Made by a program: the position numbers and the translations under genes. Shown piece after piece: positions 9,108-16,288 of a stretch of DNA of 64,000 nt. The stretch's first letter is position 1, and each line of letters opens with the position of its first letter. Source of the DNA: Chryseobacterium nepalense (GTDB lineage: Bacteria > Bacteroidota > Bacteroidia > Flavobacteriales > Weeksellaceae); the NCBI RefSeq assembly GCF_023195755.1, contig NZ_CP096203.1:2046001-2110000 (forward strand). Direction: 5' to 3'. The notes under the pieces are model-generated. The model did no database searches and was not told where the DNA came from. It saw only the letters and a program-made list of their open reading frames with translations.

Positions 9108-9225
9108 AAATAATCTCTGTTTTAAATTCAAAATGAATTTATTATTGCTTTAAAAGCATGATGAAAGGAGCAAAATATATTCCTTAAGTTTTAGTAAAAT
9201 AATGATTCTCTCTATCAGATTGATG

Positions 9226-10146
9226 CTAAATCATAAACCATTCGTTAACAAGTGTTGCCGCAAGTCTTACCGTTCTGTCCTGGATATCATACAGCGGATT
9301 AACTTCTGCCACGTCCAGCGCTACAAGCTTTTCACTTTTTAAAATATGCTTATAAAGATGCATAAATGCAGCATCTGCAAAGATTCCGTTATATGCAGAA
9401 GCAGAAACTCCGGGAGCTATTGACGCATTGAAAACATCCATACAGATCGTAAGATAAAGATAGTCTACACTTTCTGCCAAATCATTAATTCTCTGGTAAA
9501 CAGACGGCAGGTTTTCAAAGAAGATTTCATCTGCTAATATGTATTTCATTCCGTATTGGTGAGCCGTATCAAATAATTTAAGCGTATTGGAATTCCTTTG
9601 GATCCCGATGTGTAAAGAACTGATGGGACCTTCCTGTGCAATCTGCCAAAATCCTGTACCTGAACTTGCTCCTACCCCATTTTCAGGCTCGCGGTTATCA
9701 AAGTGGGCATCAATATTAATAATTCCTATTTTTTGTTCCGGAAATGCGGTCTTTAAACCAAGGTAATGTGCATAGGTAACCTCATGTCCACCACCAAGAA
9801 CAACAGATCTCCCGTTTTTAAGCAATACTTTAGATACATTCTTTGCAAGGTTATTCTGGGCATCTTCCAGGTTATGCCCATCACACATAATATTTCCGAA
9901 ATCCAGTAAGGTAAAATCAGGCCGGATAACCGGAAAATTTGCCATATTTTTCCTGATAATATCCGGTGCATCTTTTGCACCTTGTCTTCCTTTATTTCTG
10001 AGAACACCTTCATCCACAGCAAAACCGTGTAAAACGAAATCCTTCGTTGAAATAAGATCATAGTTCTTTTCCTCTCTAACTCTCTGAAATATTCTGTGGA
10101 AAAGCAAATCTTCTCCGTCTAATCTTCCGTGCCAAATATTGTTCAT
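9226..10146 (-). CDS. hutG: Formimidoylglutamase / arginase-family ureohydrolase
   Basis: Probably hydrolyses N-formimidoyl-glutamate to glutamate and formamide, the last step of histidine breakdown. The arginase fold is shown by the metal-ligand motifs GGGHEVTYAH and NIDAHFDNR, and by the third block CMDVFNASIAPG. ATG at 10146 (306 aa, MNNIWHGRLDG) is preferred: the longer frame to 10212 runs through a palindromic repeat at 10180-10196 and into the next gene. hutI lies upstream on the same strand beyond the inserted GIY-YIG gene. hutU and hutH are not in the window, so the specificity rests on this context. Confidence 0.87.
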   Translation of the reverse strand: MNNIWHGRLDGEDLLFHRIFQRVREEKNYDLISTKDFVLHGFAVDEGVLRNKGRQGAKDAPDIIRKNMANFPVIRPDFTLLDFGNIMCDGHNLEDAQNNLAKNVSKVLLKNGRSVVLGGGHEVTYAHYLGLKTAFPEQKIGIINIDAHFDNREPENGVGASSGTGFWQIAQEGPISSLHIGIQRNSNTLKLFDTAHQYGMKYILADEIFFENLPSVYQRINDLAESVDYLYLTICMDVFNASIAPGVSASAYNGIFADAAFMHLYKHILKSEKLVALDVAEVNPLYDIQDRTVRLAATLVNEWFMI

Positions 10147-10179
10147 CTTCAATAATTTATTTGTGTGTGGTTCGTATTT

Positions 10180-10196
10180 GTCATGCTGTAAGCATC
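10180..10196 (+). repeat. 17-bp palindromic repeat, copy a
   Basis: GTCATGCTGTAAGCATC, with an internal ATGCT/AGCAT hairpin. It differs at one base from copy b, which lies in the opposite orientation at the other end of the GIY-YIG gene. Confidence 0.75.
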
Positions 10197-10204
10197 TCAG
10201 CCAA

Positions 10205-10516
10205 TTATTCAAAAAGATAATTAAGAAAATCTAAATTAGGATTTGTGGTTCTTATTAATTCAAGTTTTTTATTCCTTTTTAAAAGTTTGATTTCTTTTTC
10301 TCTTTCAATAGCTTGTTGTATCCAGCCAAAGCTTTCATAATAAATTAAGAAACAAGTATTATACCTTGAAGTAAAACTATTCGGATTAACTTTATGTACA
10401 TGCTGAAATAATCTTTGATGTAAATTTCCTGTAACTCCTGTGTATAAAACGGTTCTGCTTTTATTGGTTAAGATATAAACATAAAATTTATAAATTCCTT
10501 CATTCAATTCGAACAT
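10205..10516 (-). CDS. GIY-YIG nuclease-domain protein
   Basis: A 103-residue stand-alone GIY-YIG domain of the UriC/YhbQ-like type. The first motif appears as FYVYILTNK followed by VLYTGVTGNLHQRLFQH (Tyr, Gly, catalytic-type Arg). A Glu in IEREKEIK follows at about residue 75 and the basic C-terminus ends NPNLDFLNYLFE. By family it could cut DNA or structured nucleic acid, but no substrate is known for these small Bacteroidota proteins. It interrupts hutI-hutG and has a near-identical 17-bp palindrome on each side in inverted orientation (10180-10196 and 10550-10566). That layout hints that gene and repeats form one unit. Confidence 0.88.
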   Translation of the reverse strand: MFELNEGIYKFYVYILTNKSRTVLYTGVTGNLHQRLFQHVHKVNPNSFTSRYNTCFLIYYESFGWIQQAIEREKEIKLLKRNKKLELIRTTNPNLDFLNYLFE

Positions 10517-10549
10517 TATTTTTTATCATCTGTGTTATGATTGTGTCTG

Positions 10550-10566
10550 GATGCTTTCAGCATGAC
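10550..10566 (-). repeat. 17-bp palindromic repeat, copy b
   Basis: Read on the minus strand it is GTCATGCTGAAAGCATC, matching copy a at 16 of 17 positions in the opposite orientation. It lies 33 bases 5' of the GIY-YIG start. Confidence 0.75.
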
Positions 10567-10591
10567 AATATGCGCAGAGCAAAAACGCAAG

Positions 10592-10620
10592 ATTGTCTCA
10601 TGCTGAGAACACCTAAGCAT
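10592..10620 (+). repeat. Diverged, longer copy of the palindromic repeat
   Basis: Starts ATTGTCTCATGCTGAG and ends CTAAGCAT. It pairs imperfectly with copy b (ATGCT..AGCAT..ACAAT), so 10536-10620 could fold as one long imperfect hairpin with a loop of about 25 bases. This arrangement resembles paired inverted REP elements. Confidence 0.55.
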
Positions 10621-10628
10621 ATTCTTTA

Positions 10629-11864
10629 TTATAATAAATTATTAATTTTCATTCCATCAACATAAACATTATCCGCTTTTAAACTCCCCTGATTATATAA
10701 AACATTCTGGAAATTATTCGTTTTGAAAGTTACAAAATCTGCTTTTATTCCAGGTTCAAGTTTTCCTCTGTCTTCCAGTCCGAGCGCAAAAGCCGAGCGG
10801 AAAGTAATTCCGGCTAAAACTTCAGCGGTAGTCAGTTTTTCAAAAGTTGCTAAAATCGATGCCTGTGTAATGAGATTACCCATTGGTGCGGAACCGGGAT
10901 TCCAGTCGCTGGCAATGGCCAAGATAGCTCCTGCATCCAAAAGTTTTCTGGCAGGCGTAAATTTTTCTCCCAGTCCCAGACTTGCACCCGGTAAAGCAGT
11001 TGCAACCGTTTCCGATTGTGCTAAAAATTCAATATCTTCATCAACAGTTGCTTCCAGATGATCTGCAGATTTTGCACCCACCTCTACTGCAATCCTTGAA
11101 CTTCCCGGTGTAAACTGGTCTGCATGAACGGTAATATCAAAACCTAAATCTTTAGTTTTAAGTAAAAACACTTTACTTTCTTCCGGCTGGAACGCTGACT
11201 TTTCAATAAAAATATCTACACGTTTCGCCAGATTCTCTTCTTTTACTTTAGGCAATATTTCTGTTAAAATATATTGTAAATATTCCTGATTGCTCCCTCC
11301 AAAATCACGTGGTTTTAAATGAGCTGAAAGACACGTAGGAATGAGCGTTGCTTTGGTTTGCTGCTGCGCTTTTTTTATAATTCGTAACATCTTGAGCTCA
11401 TTTTCAACATCGAGCCCATATCCGCTTTTTATTTCGATTGTGGTAATACCAAGGGCTAATAAAAAATCAATCCTCTGTAATAATGTCTGTAATAGTTCTT
11501 CTTCAGAAGCATTTCTCGTATGCTGAACCGAACTCCAGATTCCACCTCCGCTTTCTGCAATTTCGAGATATGTTTTCCCTGCGTTGCGCATTGCAAAATC
11601 ATTAGCACGATTGCCCCCGAAACAGATATGGGTATGAGAATCCGTAAATGCCGGCAATACAATTTGTTCCCCTTCTATTTTTTCAATTTCCATATTAGGG
11701 TTTTCGGATTGTAAAGTTTCAAAATTTCCAATCTGCCGGATTTTATTATGACTGACTATAATTCCGCCATCTTCAATAATTTCAAGCTGCTCATCGGATA
11801 TTTTTCCTCTTAAAGGAAGGTTGGCAAGTGTTACGATTTGTTTAAAAGGACCAATTAGTTTCAT
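10629..11864 (-). CDS. hutI: Imidazolonepropionase
   Basis: Opens the ring of imidazolone-5-propionate to give N-formimidoyl-glutamate in histidine degradation. From ATG at 11864 (411 aa) the amidohydrolase metal motif DSHTHICFGGNR holds His77 and His79. HADQF and the C-terminal SDWNPGSAP metal-binding block follow. The longer frame to 11909 adds a low-complexity LNLSLSLN tail that is simply a translated hexamer repeat (11869-11898), so it is rejected. With hutG downstream this gives the last two steps of the Hut pathway; a GIY-YIG gene sits between them. Confidence 0.95.
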   Translation of the reverse strand: MKLIGPFKQIVTLANLPLRGKISDEQLEIIEDGGIIVSHNKIRQIGNFETLQSENPNMEIEKIEGEQIVLPAFTDSHTHICFGGNRANDFAMRNAGKTYLEIAESGGGIWSSVQHTRNASEEELLQTLLQRIDFLLALGITTIEIKSGYGLDVENELKMLRIIKKAQQQTKATLIPTCLSAHLKPRDFGGSNQEYLQYILTEILPKVKEENLAKRVDIFIEKSAFQPEESKVFLLKTKDLGFDITVHADQFTPGSSRIAVEVGAKSADHLEATVDEDIEFLAQSETVATALPGASLGLGEKFTPARKLLDAGAILAIASDWNPGSAPMGNLITQASILATFEKLTTAEVLAGITFRSAFALGLEDRGKLEPGIKADFVTFKTNNFQNVLYNQGSLKADNVYVDGMKINNLL

Positions 11865-11868
11865 TAAC

Positions 11869-11898
11869 ATTAAGTTTAGGCTGAGGCTTAGATTAAGG
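11869..11898 (-). repeat. Degenerate hexamer array, left copy
   Basis: Five consecutive hexamers read on the minus strand: CCTTAA, TCTAAG, CCTCAG, CCTAAA, CTTAAT (consensus YCTNAR). It lies between hutI and the decayed four-helix-bundle gene, overlapping the last codons of the latter. Confidence 0.7.
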
Positions 11899-12249
11899 TT
11901 TAATGGCACTTAAACGATTTGTGATTTTATTTAAATCGTGTAAAACTTCACCAATCAAATTCTGTATTCCAAACTCTCCTGTTCTGAAAAATATTTTACT
12001 CTGTTTCCGTATATTACATGGTTTTTTGTTTCAAATGCAGATCTCTGGAAATATCATAAAACCTGCTTTGGCTTTTGAAGTTCTTCTGCCAAACCTTCCG
12101 CTATATTTGAAGAAATATTTTCGGCAGATTTTCTTAATTGTGAAATTAGTGCGTATCTTCTTTTGGGTAAATCCCCTGATAGATTGAAACACTTTTCAGC
12201 AATATCCATTGCCTTTTGCCATACGGGCATCAGTAAAATCTTTTATCAT
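11893..12249 (-). pseudogene. Decayed four-helix-bundle (23S rRNA intervening-sequence, S23/IVP) protein gene
   Basis: Reading across several frameshifts on the minus strand restores a recognisable protein of about 119 codons. It starts MIKDFTDAR, shifts into WQKAMDIAEKCFNLSGDL and then SQLRKSAENISSNIAEG. After further shifts it continues FYDISR, SAFETKNHVIYGNRVKYF and NLIGEVLHDLNKITNRL, ending at TAA 11893-11895. The pieces match the order and spacing of the IVP/S23 family (WQ.A, QLR.SA.SI.SNIAEG, Glu-rich helix, hydrophobic C-terminal helix). At least three frame changes and an in-frame stop make it non-functional. Plus-strand frames here are its shadow. Family members bind nucleic acid or accompany diversity-generating retroelements; no such element is here. 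Confidence 0.82.
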
Positions 12250-12325
12250 TTGTTATTAATTATTTTTCCTCTCAAAATTACTTAAAATAAATTAATATGA
12301 TAACTTGTAAAACGATATACATTTA

Positions 12326-12362
12326 TCTTAATCTTAACCTCAATCTTTATTCTTAACCTCAA
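12326..12362 (+). repeat. Degenerate hexamer array, right copy
   Basis: Hexamers on the plus strand: TCTTAA, TCTTAA, CCTCAA, TCTTTA, one extra T, TCTTAA, CCTCAA (same YCTNAR consensus as the left copy). It is in the opposite orientation to that array, so the pair flanks the dead four-helix-bundle gene as inverted arrays. Confidence 0.7.
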
Positions 12363-12396
12363 TTTTCCTATCTTTACAGTAAATGAAACTGAATTA

Positions 12397-13419
12397 ATGC
12401 CAGACTTTTTACATCCGGATAAAGACAACTATTCCCGTGAAGAACTTGCACAGGAAGAACAGATCCGCCCGCAGAGTTTTAAAGATTTTGCAGGGCAGAG
12501 AAAAACACTGGAAAATCTCGAGGTTTTTGTAACTGCTGCCAAAAAACGTGGCGGAGCATTAGACCATGTACTACTTCATGGCCCGCCAGGACTTGGTAAA
12601 ACGACACTGGCCAATATTATTGCCAATGAGCTTGGAGTAAACTGCAAAATTACTTCCGGCCCCGTGCTGGATAAACCAGGGAGTCTTGCCGGGCTGCTGA
12701 CCAATCTTGAAGAAAATGACGTCCTTTTTATTGATGAAATTCATCGCTTGTCTCCTGTTGTAGAAGAATATCTTTATTCTGCAATGGAAGACTATAAAAT
12801 TGATATTATGCTGGAAACCGGACCGAATGCGAGAAGTGTTCAGATTGGTTTAAATCCTTTTACCTTAGTAGGTGCCACCACAAGAAGCGGAATGCTTACC
12901 AAACCGATGCTTGCAAGATTTGGGATTCAAAGCAGGCTGGAATATTATACCATAGAGCTTTTGTCGATGATTATTCAGAGAAGTTCCAGGGTTTTAGGAG
13001 TAAAAATCTATGAAGATGCAGCCATTGAAATTGCACGCAGAAGCCGTGGAACCCCGAGAATTGCCAATGCTCTTTTGAGAAGGGTTCGTGATTTTGCAGA
13101 AATCAAAGGAAATGGGGAAATTGAAATCAACATTACCAAATATGCACTTGATTCCCTAAACGTAGATGAATTTGGGCTTGACGAGATGGATAACAAGATC
13201 ATGCGGGTAATGATTGAAAATTTTAAGGGAAAACCCGTAGGCATTTCTGCACTGGCAACGTCCATCGGGGAAAATCCTGAAACGCTGGAAGAAGTGTATG
13301 AGCCTTTTTTAATTCAGGAAGGTTTTATCATCAGAACGCCGAGAGGACGTGAAGTAACCGATAAAGCCTATAAACACTTAAATATTTCCAGATCAAAAAA
13401 TCCGGGAGAACTTTTTTAA
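12397..13419 (+). CDS. ruvB: Holliday junction branch migration helicase RuvB
   Basis: AAA+ motor of the RuvAB complex that drives branch migration of Holliday junctions. The 340-residue protein has Walker A GPPGLGKT (62-69), Walker B FIDEIHRL with Asp113-Glu114, sensor 1 in [13 protein letters not shown], the arginine finger region, and the C-terminal winged-helix ending [11 protein letters not shown] at 12397 is the family start. A weak -7-like box TATCTTTA lies just upstream (12369-12376). ruvA and ruvC are not adjacent, as is usual in Bacteroidota. Confidence 0.97.
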   Translation: MPDFLHPDKDNYSREELAQEEQIRPQSFKDFAGQRKTLENLEVFVTAAKKRGGALDHVLLHGPPGLGKTTLANIIANELGVNCKITSGPVLDKPGSLAGLLTNLEENDVLFIDEIHRLSPVVEEYLYSAMEDYKIDIMLETGPNARSVQIGLNPFTLVGATTRSGMLTKPMLARFGIQSRLEYYTIELLSMIIQRSSRVLGVKIYEDAAIEIARRSRGTPRIANALLRRVRDFAEIKGNGEIEINITKYALDSLNVDEFGLDEMDNKIMRVMIENFKGKPVGISALATSIGENPETLEEVYEPFLIQEGFIIRTPRGREVTDKAYKHLNISRSKNPGELF

Positions 13420-13529
13420 GTGCACATGCTATGACATATTTATGCGTCAACAAAAAATTACTAAATTATTTTTCAGGTTGGCGTGAAAATCTTATTTTTC
13501 AGAAATAAACAAACATTATAAATCTTAAT

Positions 13530-14396
13530 ATGAAACTATATCCAATACAGTGCGGAAAATTTAAACTGGATGGCGGCGCCATGTTCGGAGTCGTCCCGAA
13601 GAGTCTGTGGGAAAAAACCAATCCTGCAGACGAAAGAAACCTGATTGAGCTGGGAACCCGTTCCCTTCTTGTTGAAGACGGCAAAAAGCTGATTTTAATA
13701 GATTGCGGACTGGGAAACAAGCAGGATGAAAAATTCTTCAGTCATTATTCTCTTTGGGGAGATGATACTTTAGATAAAAATTTAAAGAAATATGGTTTTG
13801 TAAGAGAAGACATTACGGATGTATTCCTTACGCATCTTCACTTCGATCATTGCGGTGGTGCTATTGAATGGAATGATGACAAAACAGGATACCGCCCGGC
13901 TTTCAAAAACGCACAGTTCTGGACCAATGAAAACCACTGGAAATGGGCAACGGAGCCTAATGCAAGAGAGAAAGCGAGTTTTTTAAAGGAAAATATCATT
14001 CCGATTCAGGAAAGCGGGCAGCTTAATTTTTTACCTCTTCCTACCACCGGAAATTACGGTTTCGCACCGGATCTTAAAATGGATGTTATTTTTGTTGATG
14101 GCCACACTGAAAAACAGATGCTTCCCGTGATTCAATATCAGGAAAAAACCATTGTTTTTGCAGCAGATCTTATCCCGACCGCAGGGCACATCAACCAGGT
14201 ATATGTAATGGGATATGATACCAGACCTCTTCTTACTCTTGAAGAAAAGGGAAAATTCTTAAAACAGTGCGTGGATAATGAGTACTTGTTGTTTTTTGAG
14301 CACGATGCCCACAACGAACTTGCCAGTCTTAAGATGACGGAAAAGGGTGTAAGACTTGATGAGACATTTAGTTTTAATGATGTTTTCGGATATTAA
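13530..14396 (+). CDS. Metallo-beta-lactamase-fold hydrolase
   Basis: A 288-residue cytosolic protein (no signal peptide) with the di-zinc signature THLHFDHCGG, giving His102, His104, Asp106 and His107. Further metal-ligand candidates are VDGHTEKQ, FAADLIPTAGH and FFEHDAHNE. Sequence layout resembles the YtnP/AHL-lactonase branch, so a lactone or ester hydrolase is plausible, but the substrate cannot be read from the sequence. It is followed after 8 bases by coaE, suggesting cotranscription without a functional link. Confidence 0.85.
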   Translation: MKLYPIQCGKFKLDGGAMFGVVPKSLWEKTNPADERNLIELGTRSLLVEDGKKLILIDCGLGNKQDEKFFSHYSLWGDDTLDKNLKKYGFVREDITDVFLTHLHFDHCGGAIEWNDDKTGYRPAFKNAQFWTNENHWKWATEPNAREKASFLKENIIPIQESGQLNFLPLPTTGNYGFAPDLKMDVIFVDGHTEKQMLPVIQYQEKTIVFAADLIPTAGHINQVYVMGYDTRPLLTLEEKGKFLKQCVDNEYLLFFEHDAHNELASLKMTEKGVRLDETFSFNDVFGY

Positions 14397-14404
14397 TTCA
14401 AACT

Positions 14405-15040
14405 ATGGAAGAACTACATTCAGAAACTCAGAAAGCTGAGCCGGAACCATTGTCATCACCCAAGATCATCGGTCTTACAGGTGGAATAGGATCCGGAAAA
14501 ACCACGGTGGCAAAATTTATCGAAGAGTTTGGATTTCCCGTCTATTATTCAGATGACAGAGCCAAAGATATTGTAAACGAAAATGAAGCCCTGAAAGCAA
14601 AAATTAAAGAACTTCTCGGTGAAGAGTCATATGACGCAAATGGAATTTATAACAGGAAATTTGTCGCTGAAAAAGTTTTCACCAACCAGAATCTACTGGA
14701 GCAGTTAAACCAGATTATTCATCCTGCAGTACGTCTTGATTTCGAAGATTGGATTAAGAAGCAGACAAAATATCTGATTTTTAAAGAAACCGCTTTATTA
14801 TTTGAACTGAAACTTAATAAAGAATGTTATAAATCTATTTTGGTAACGGCAGAAGATAATATCAGAATGAAGAGGGTAATGGACAGGGATGGTAAAACGT
14901 ACAGAGAGGTACAGGCCATCATGGAAAAGCAAATGCCTGAAAAAGATAAGATAAAACTGGCAGATTGCATTATCTATAACAATACCAATCTCGAAGATTT
15001 AAAAGAAATTACAGAAAAGATAGTTTTCGACATTGAATAA
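14405..15040 (+). CDS. coaE: Dephospho-CoA kinase
   Basis: Phosphorylates dephospho-CoA in the last step of CoA synthesis. The P-loop GGIGSGKT is at residues 26-33, followed by FPVYYSDDRAKD for substrate binding and the LID region near IRMKRVMDRDG. The first 20 residues (Glu- and Pro-rich) are an extension relative to most homologues; no later ATG precedes the P-loop, so the start at 14405 is kept. A terminator follows. Confidence 0.95.
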   Translation: MEELHSETQKAEPEPLSSPKIIGLTGGIGSGKTTVAKFIEEFGFPVYYSDDRAKDIVNENEALKAKIKELLGEESYDANGIYNRKFVAEKVFTNQNLLEQLNQIIHPAVRLDFEDWIKKQTKYLIFKETALLFELKLNKECYKSILVTAEDNIRMKRVMDRDGKTYREVQAIMEKQMPEKDKIKLADCIIYNNTNLEDLKEITEKIVFDIE

Positions 15041-15047
15041 AATATAA

Positions 15048-15073
15048 AAGCCCGCTGAATATACAGCGGGTTT
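15048..15073. terminator. Terminator after coaE
   Basis: Stem CCCGCTG/CAGCGGG extended by a G-T and two A-T pairs (15048-15057 with 15064-15073), 6-base loop, T-rich 3' side. It lies between convergent genes and may act in both directions. Confidence 0.88.
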
Positions 15074-15084
15074 ATTGTTAAAGT

Positions 15085-15633
15085 TTAGAAGTCATATCCT
15101 AATTTAAAGCTAATTTCAGGGATAACTTGCAAATCATAATCTTCTTTTAGAATTTTACCAATGCCTAATCCTAATCTTAACTCATAATTAAAGTTTTCTG
15201 AAAAATTTCTTCTTAAACCCCAATTAGGTATTATAGCTAAAGTTGGATTTACATGAATGTCTTTAGTATTCGATATAACAAACCAATCAGGTATATATTC
15301 TAACTTCGCTGATAGATAATTACCTGAATTATTTTTGGTTCTTTTTCCATCATTTGATCTTTTCTTTAAATTATAGTACCATTTTGGAGAAAGAGAAACT
15401 GCAGGAGCAAGTGCAAATCCTGTTTTTGAATATAAATCTCCTCCCCAGATAGATGGGTAAAGTGATACTTCGCTACGCAGACTTAAATTTTCATCTAAGC
15501 GAGCTTCGTTATATATATTTGCTCCCAATATACCTATTTGAACTCCCGTTAAGGATTTTTCTATACCTTCCTTTTCTTGAGCGGTTGTAAAAACACCTGT
15601 TATTATTGATAAAGCCAAAACAAATTTTCTCAT
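15085..15633 (-). CDS. Secreted outer-membrane beta-barrel-like protein, hypothetical
   Basis: A 182-residue protein with a signal peptide ending TTAQ. The mature part has alternating hydrophobic strands (LSLRSEVSLYP, YLSAKLEYIPDW, NYELRLGLGIG) and ends in the phenylalanine of SFKLGYDF, typical of outer-membrane barrels inserted by BamA. About eight strands would fit. No enzymatic motif is present. It starts one base after the stop of the upstream lipoprotein gene, so the two form an operon. Confidence 0.7.
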   Translation of the reverse strand: MRKFVLALSIITGVFTTAQEKEGIEKSLTGVQIGILGANIYNEARLDENLSLRSEVSLYPSIWGGDLYSKTGFALAPAVSLSPKWYYNLKKRSNDGKRTKNNSGNYLSAKLEYIPDWFVISNTKDIHVNPTLAIIPNWGLRRNFSENFNYELRLGLGIGKILKEDYDLQVIPEISFKLGYDF

Positions 15634-15634
15634 A

Positions 15635-16006
15635 CTATTTTTTATTAATTGTAAAATTTCCAGAAATATACGAATTAGAAGATTCTAACTTTTTCCATTT
15701 GCCTTTTGCCGGAGCAGATGTATTAAGAATTCCGGAAAAATAATATTTATTAGGAGAATTAATATAAAACTTTCCATCAAAGGCAACATAGCCCTGAAAT
15801 TCTTCTGATAAATTGTTTGATGAAAATACTAAAATACCATTTATTGTTCCTTCCTTGTCAACAATAAAATCTATAGTTCCAGTGTTACCCCCATCAAAGT
15901 TTCCGCCCCACTCTCCCTGATAAGGGGAGTTTAATTGCCTTTTACTTTCTTCATCAGAAGTACAGGCAACAAAAAAGAGAAGAAGAAATAACGTGTTTTT
16001 AATCAT
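15635..16006 (-). CDS. Lipoprotein, probably surface-exposed, hypothetical
   Basis: A 123-residue protein with a lipobox (LLFFVAC, Cys at about 15). The residues after the cysteine (TSDEES) form an acidic patch like the Bacteroidota lipoprotein export signal that sends lipoproteins to the outer face of the outer membrane. The mature part is a small, Gly- and Asn-rich beta domain (YQGEWGGNFDGGNTG, GKWKKLESS). Function unknown. It is the first gene of a two-gene unit with the beta-barrel protein. Confidence 0.72.
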   Translation of the reverse strand: MIKNTLFLLLFFVACTSDEESKRQLNSPYQGEWGGNFDGGNTGTIDFIVDKEGTINGILVFSSNNLSEEFQGYVAFDGKFYINSPNKYYFSGILNTSAPAKGKWKKLESSNSYISGNFTINKK

Positions 16007-16233
16007 ATTGTGTTGTTTAATTTTTAGTAGTAAAATAGGTGTGAAATAATTGACAGGCCTTCAATATACTTATACTTTACAATCTAAATGACTTAGCTTA
16101 TGCTTATATATTTCCGACTTTAAATATAAATATTACATTAACAAAATACAATCGGTGACTTCTAAATTATATTATGATAAATTAACCTGAATATTTTTAT
16201 CCTAAAAATGATAATCCATATAGTTAATAATCA

Positions 16234-16267
16234 TAAAAAAACAGGTTCCCATTACTGAGAACCTGTT
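16234..16267 (-). terminator. Terminator of the 2147-aa protease gene
   Basis: Perfect 9-bp stem AACAGGTTC/GAACCTGTT (16240-16248 and 16259-16267). On the minus strand it is followed by a run of T. Confidence 0.9.
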
Positions 16268-16288
16268 AAATGATTAATAATTAAATGA

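Noticed and set aside
10147..10212. Longer hutG start overlapping the GIY-YIG gene
   Set aside because: The extension covers the 17-bp palindrome and the stop of the GIY-YIG gene; ATG 10146 matches the family N-terminus.
11865..11909. Longer N-terminus for hutI
   Set aside because: The extra residues are a translation of the hexamer repeat (alternating Leu-Asn/Leu-Ser), and the family start is at 11864.
11903..12187. Plus-strand ORF of 94 codons
   Set aside because: It is antisense to the joined four-helix-bundle frames and has no recognisable protein features.
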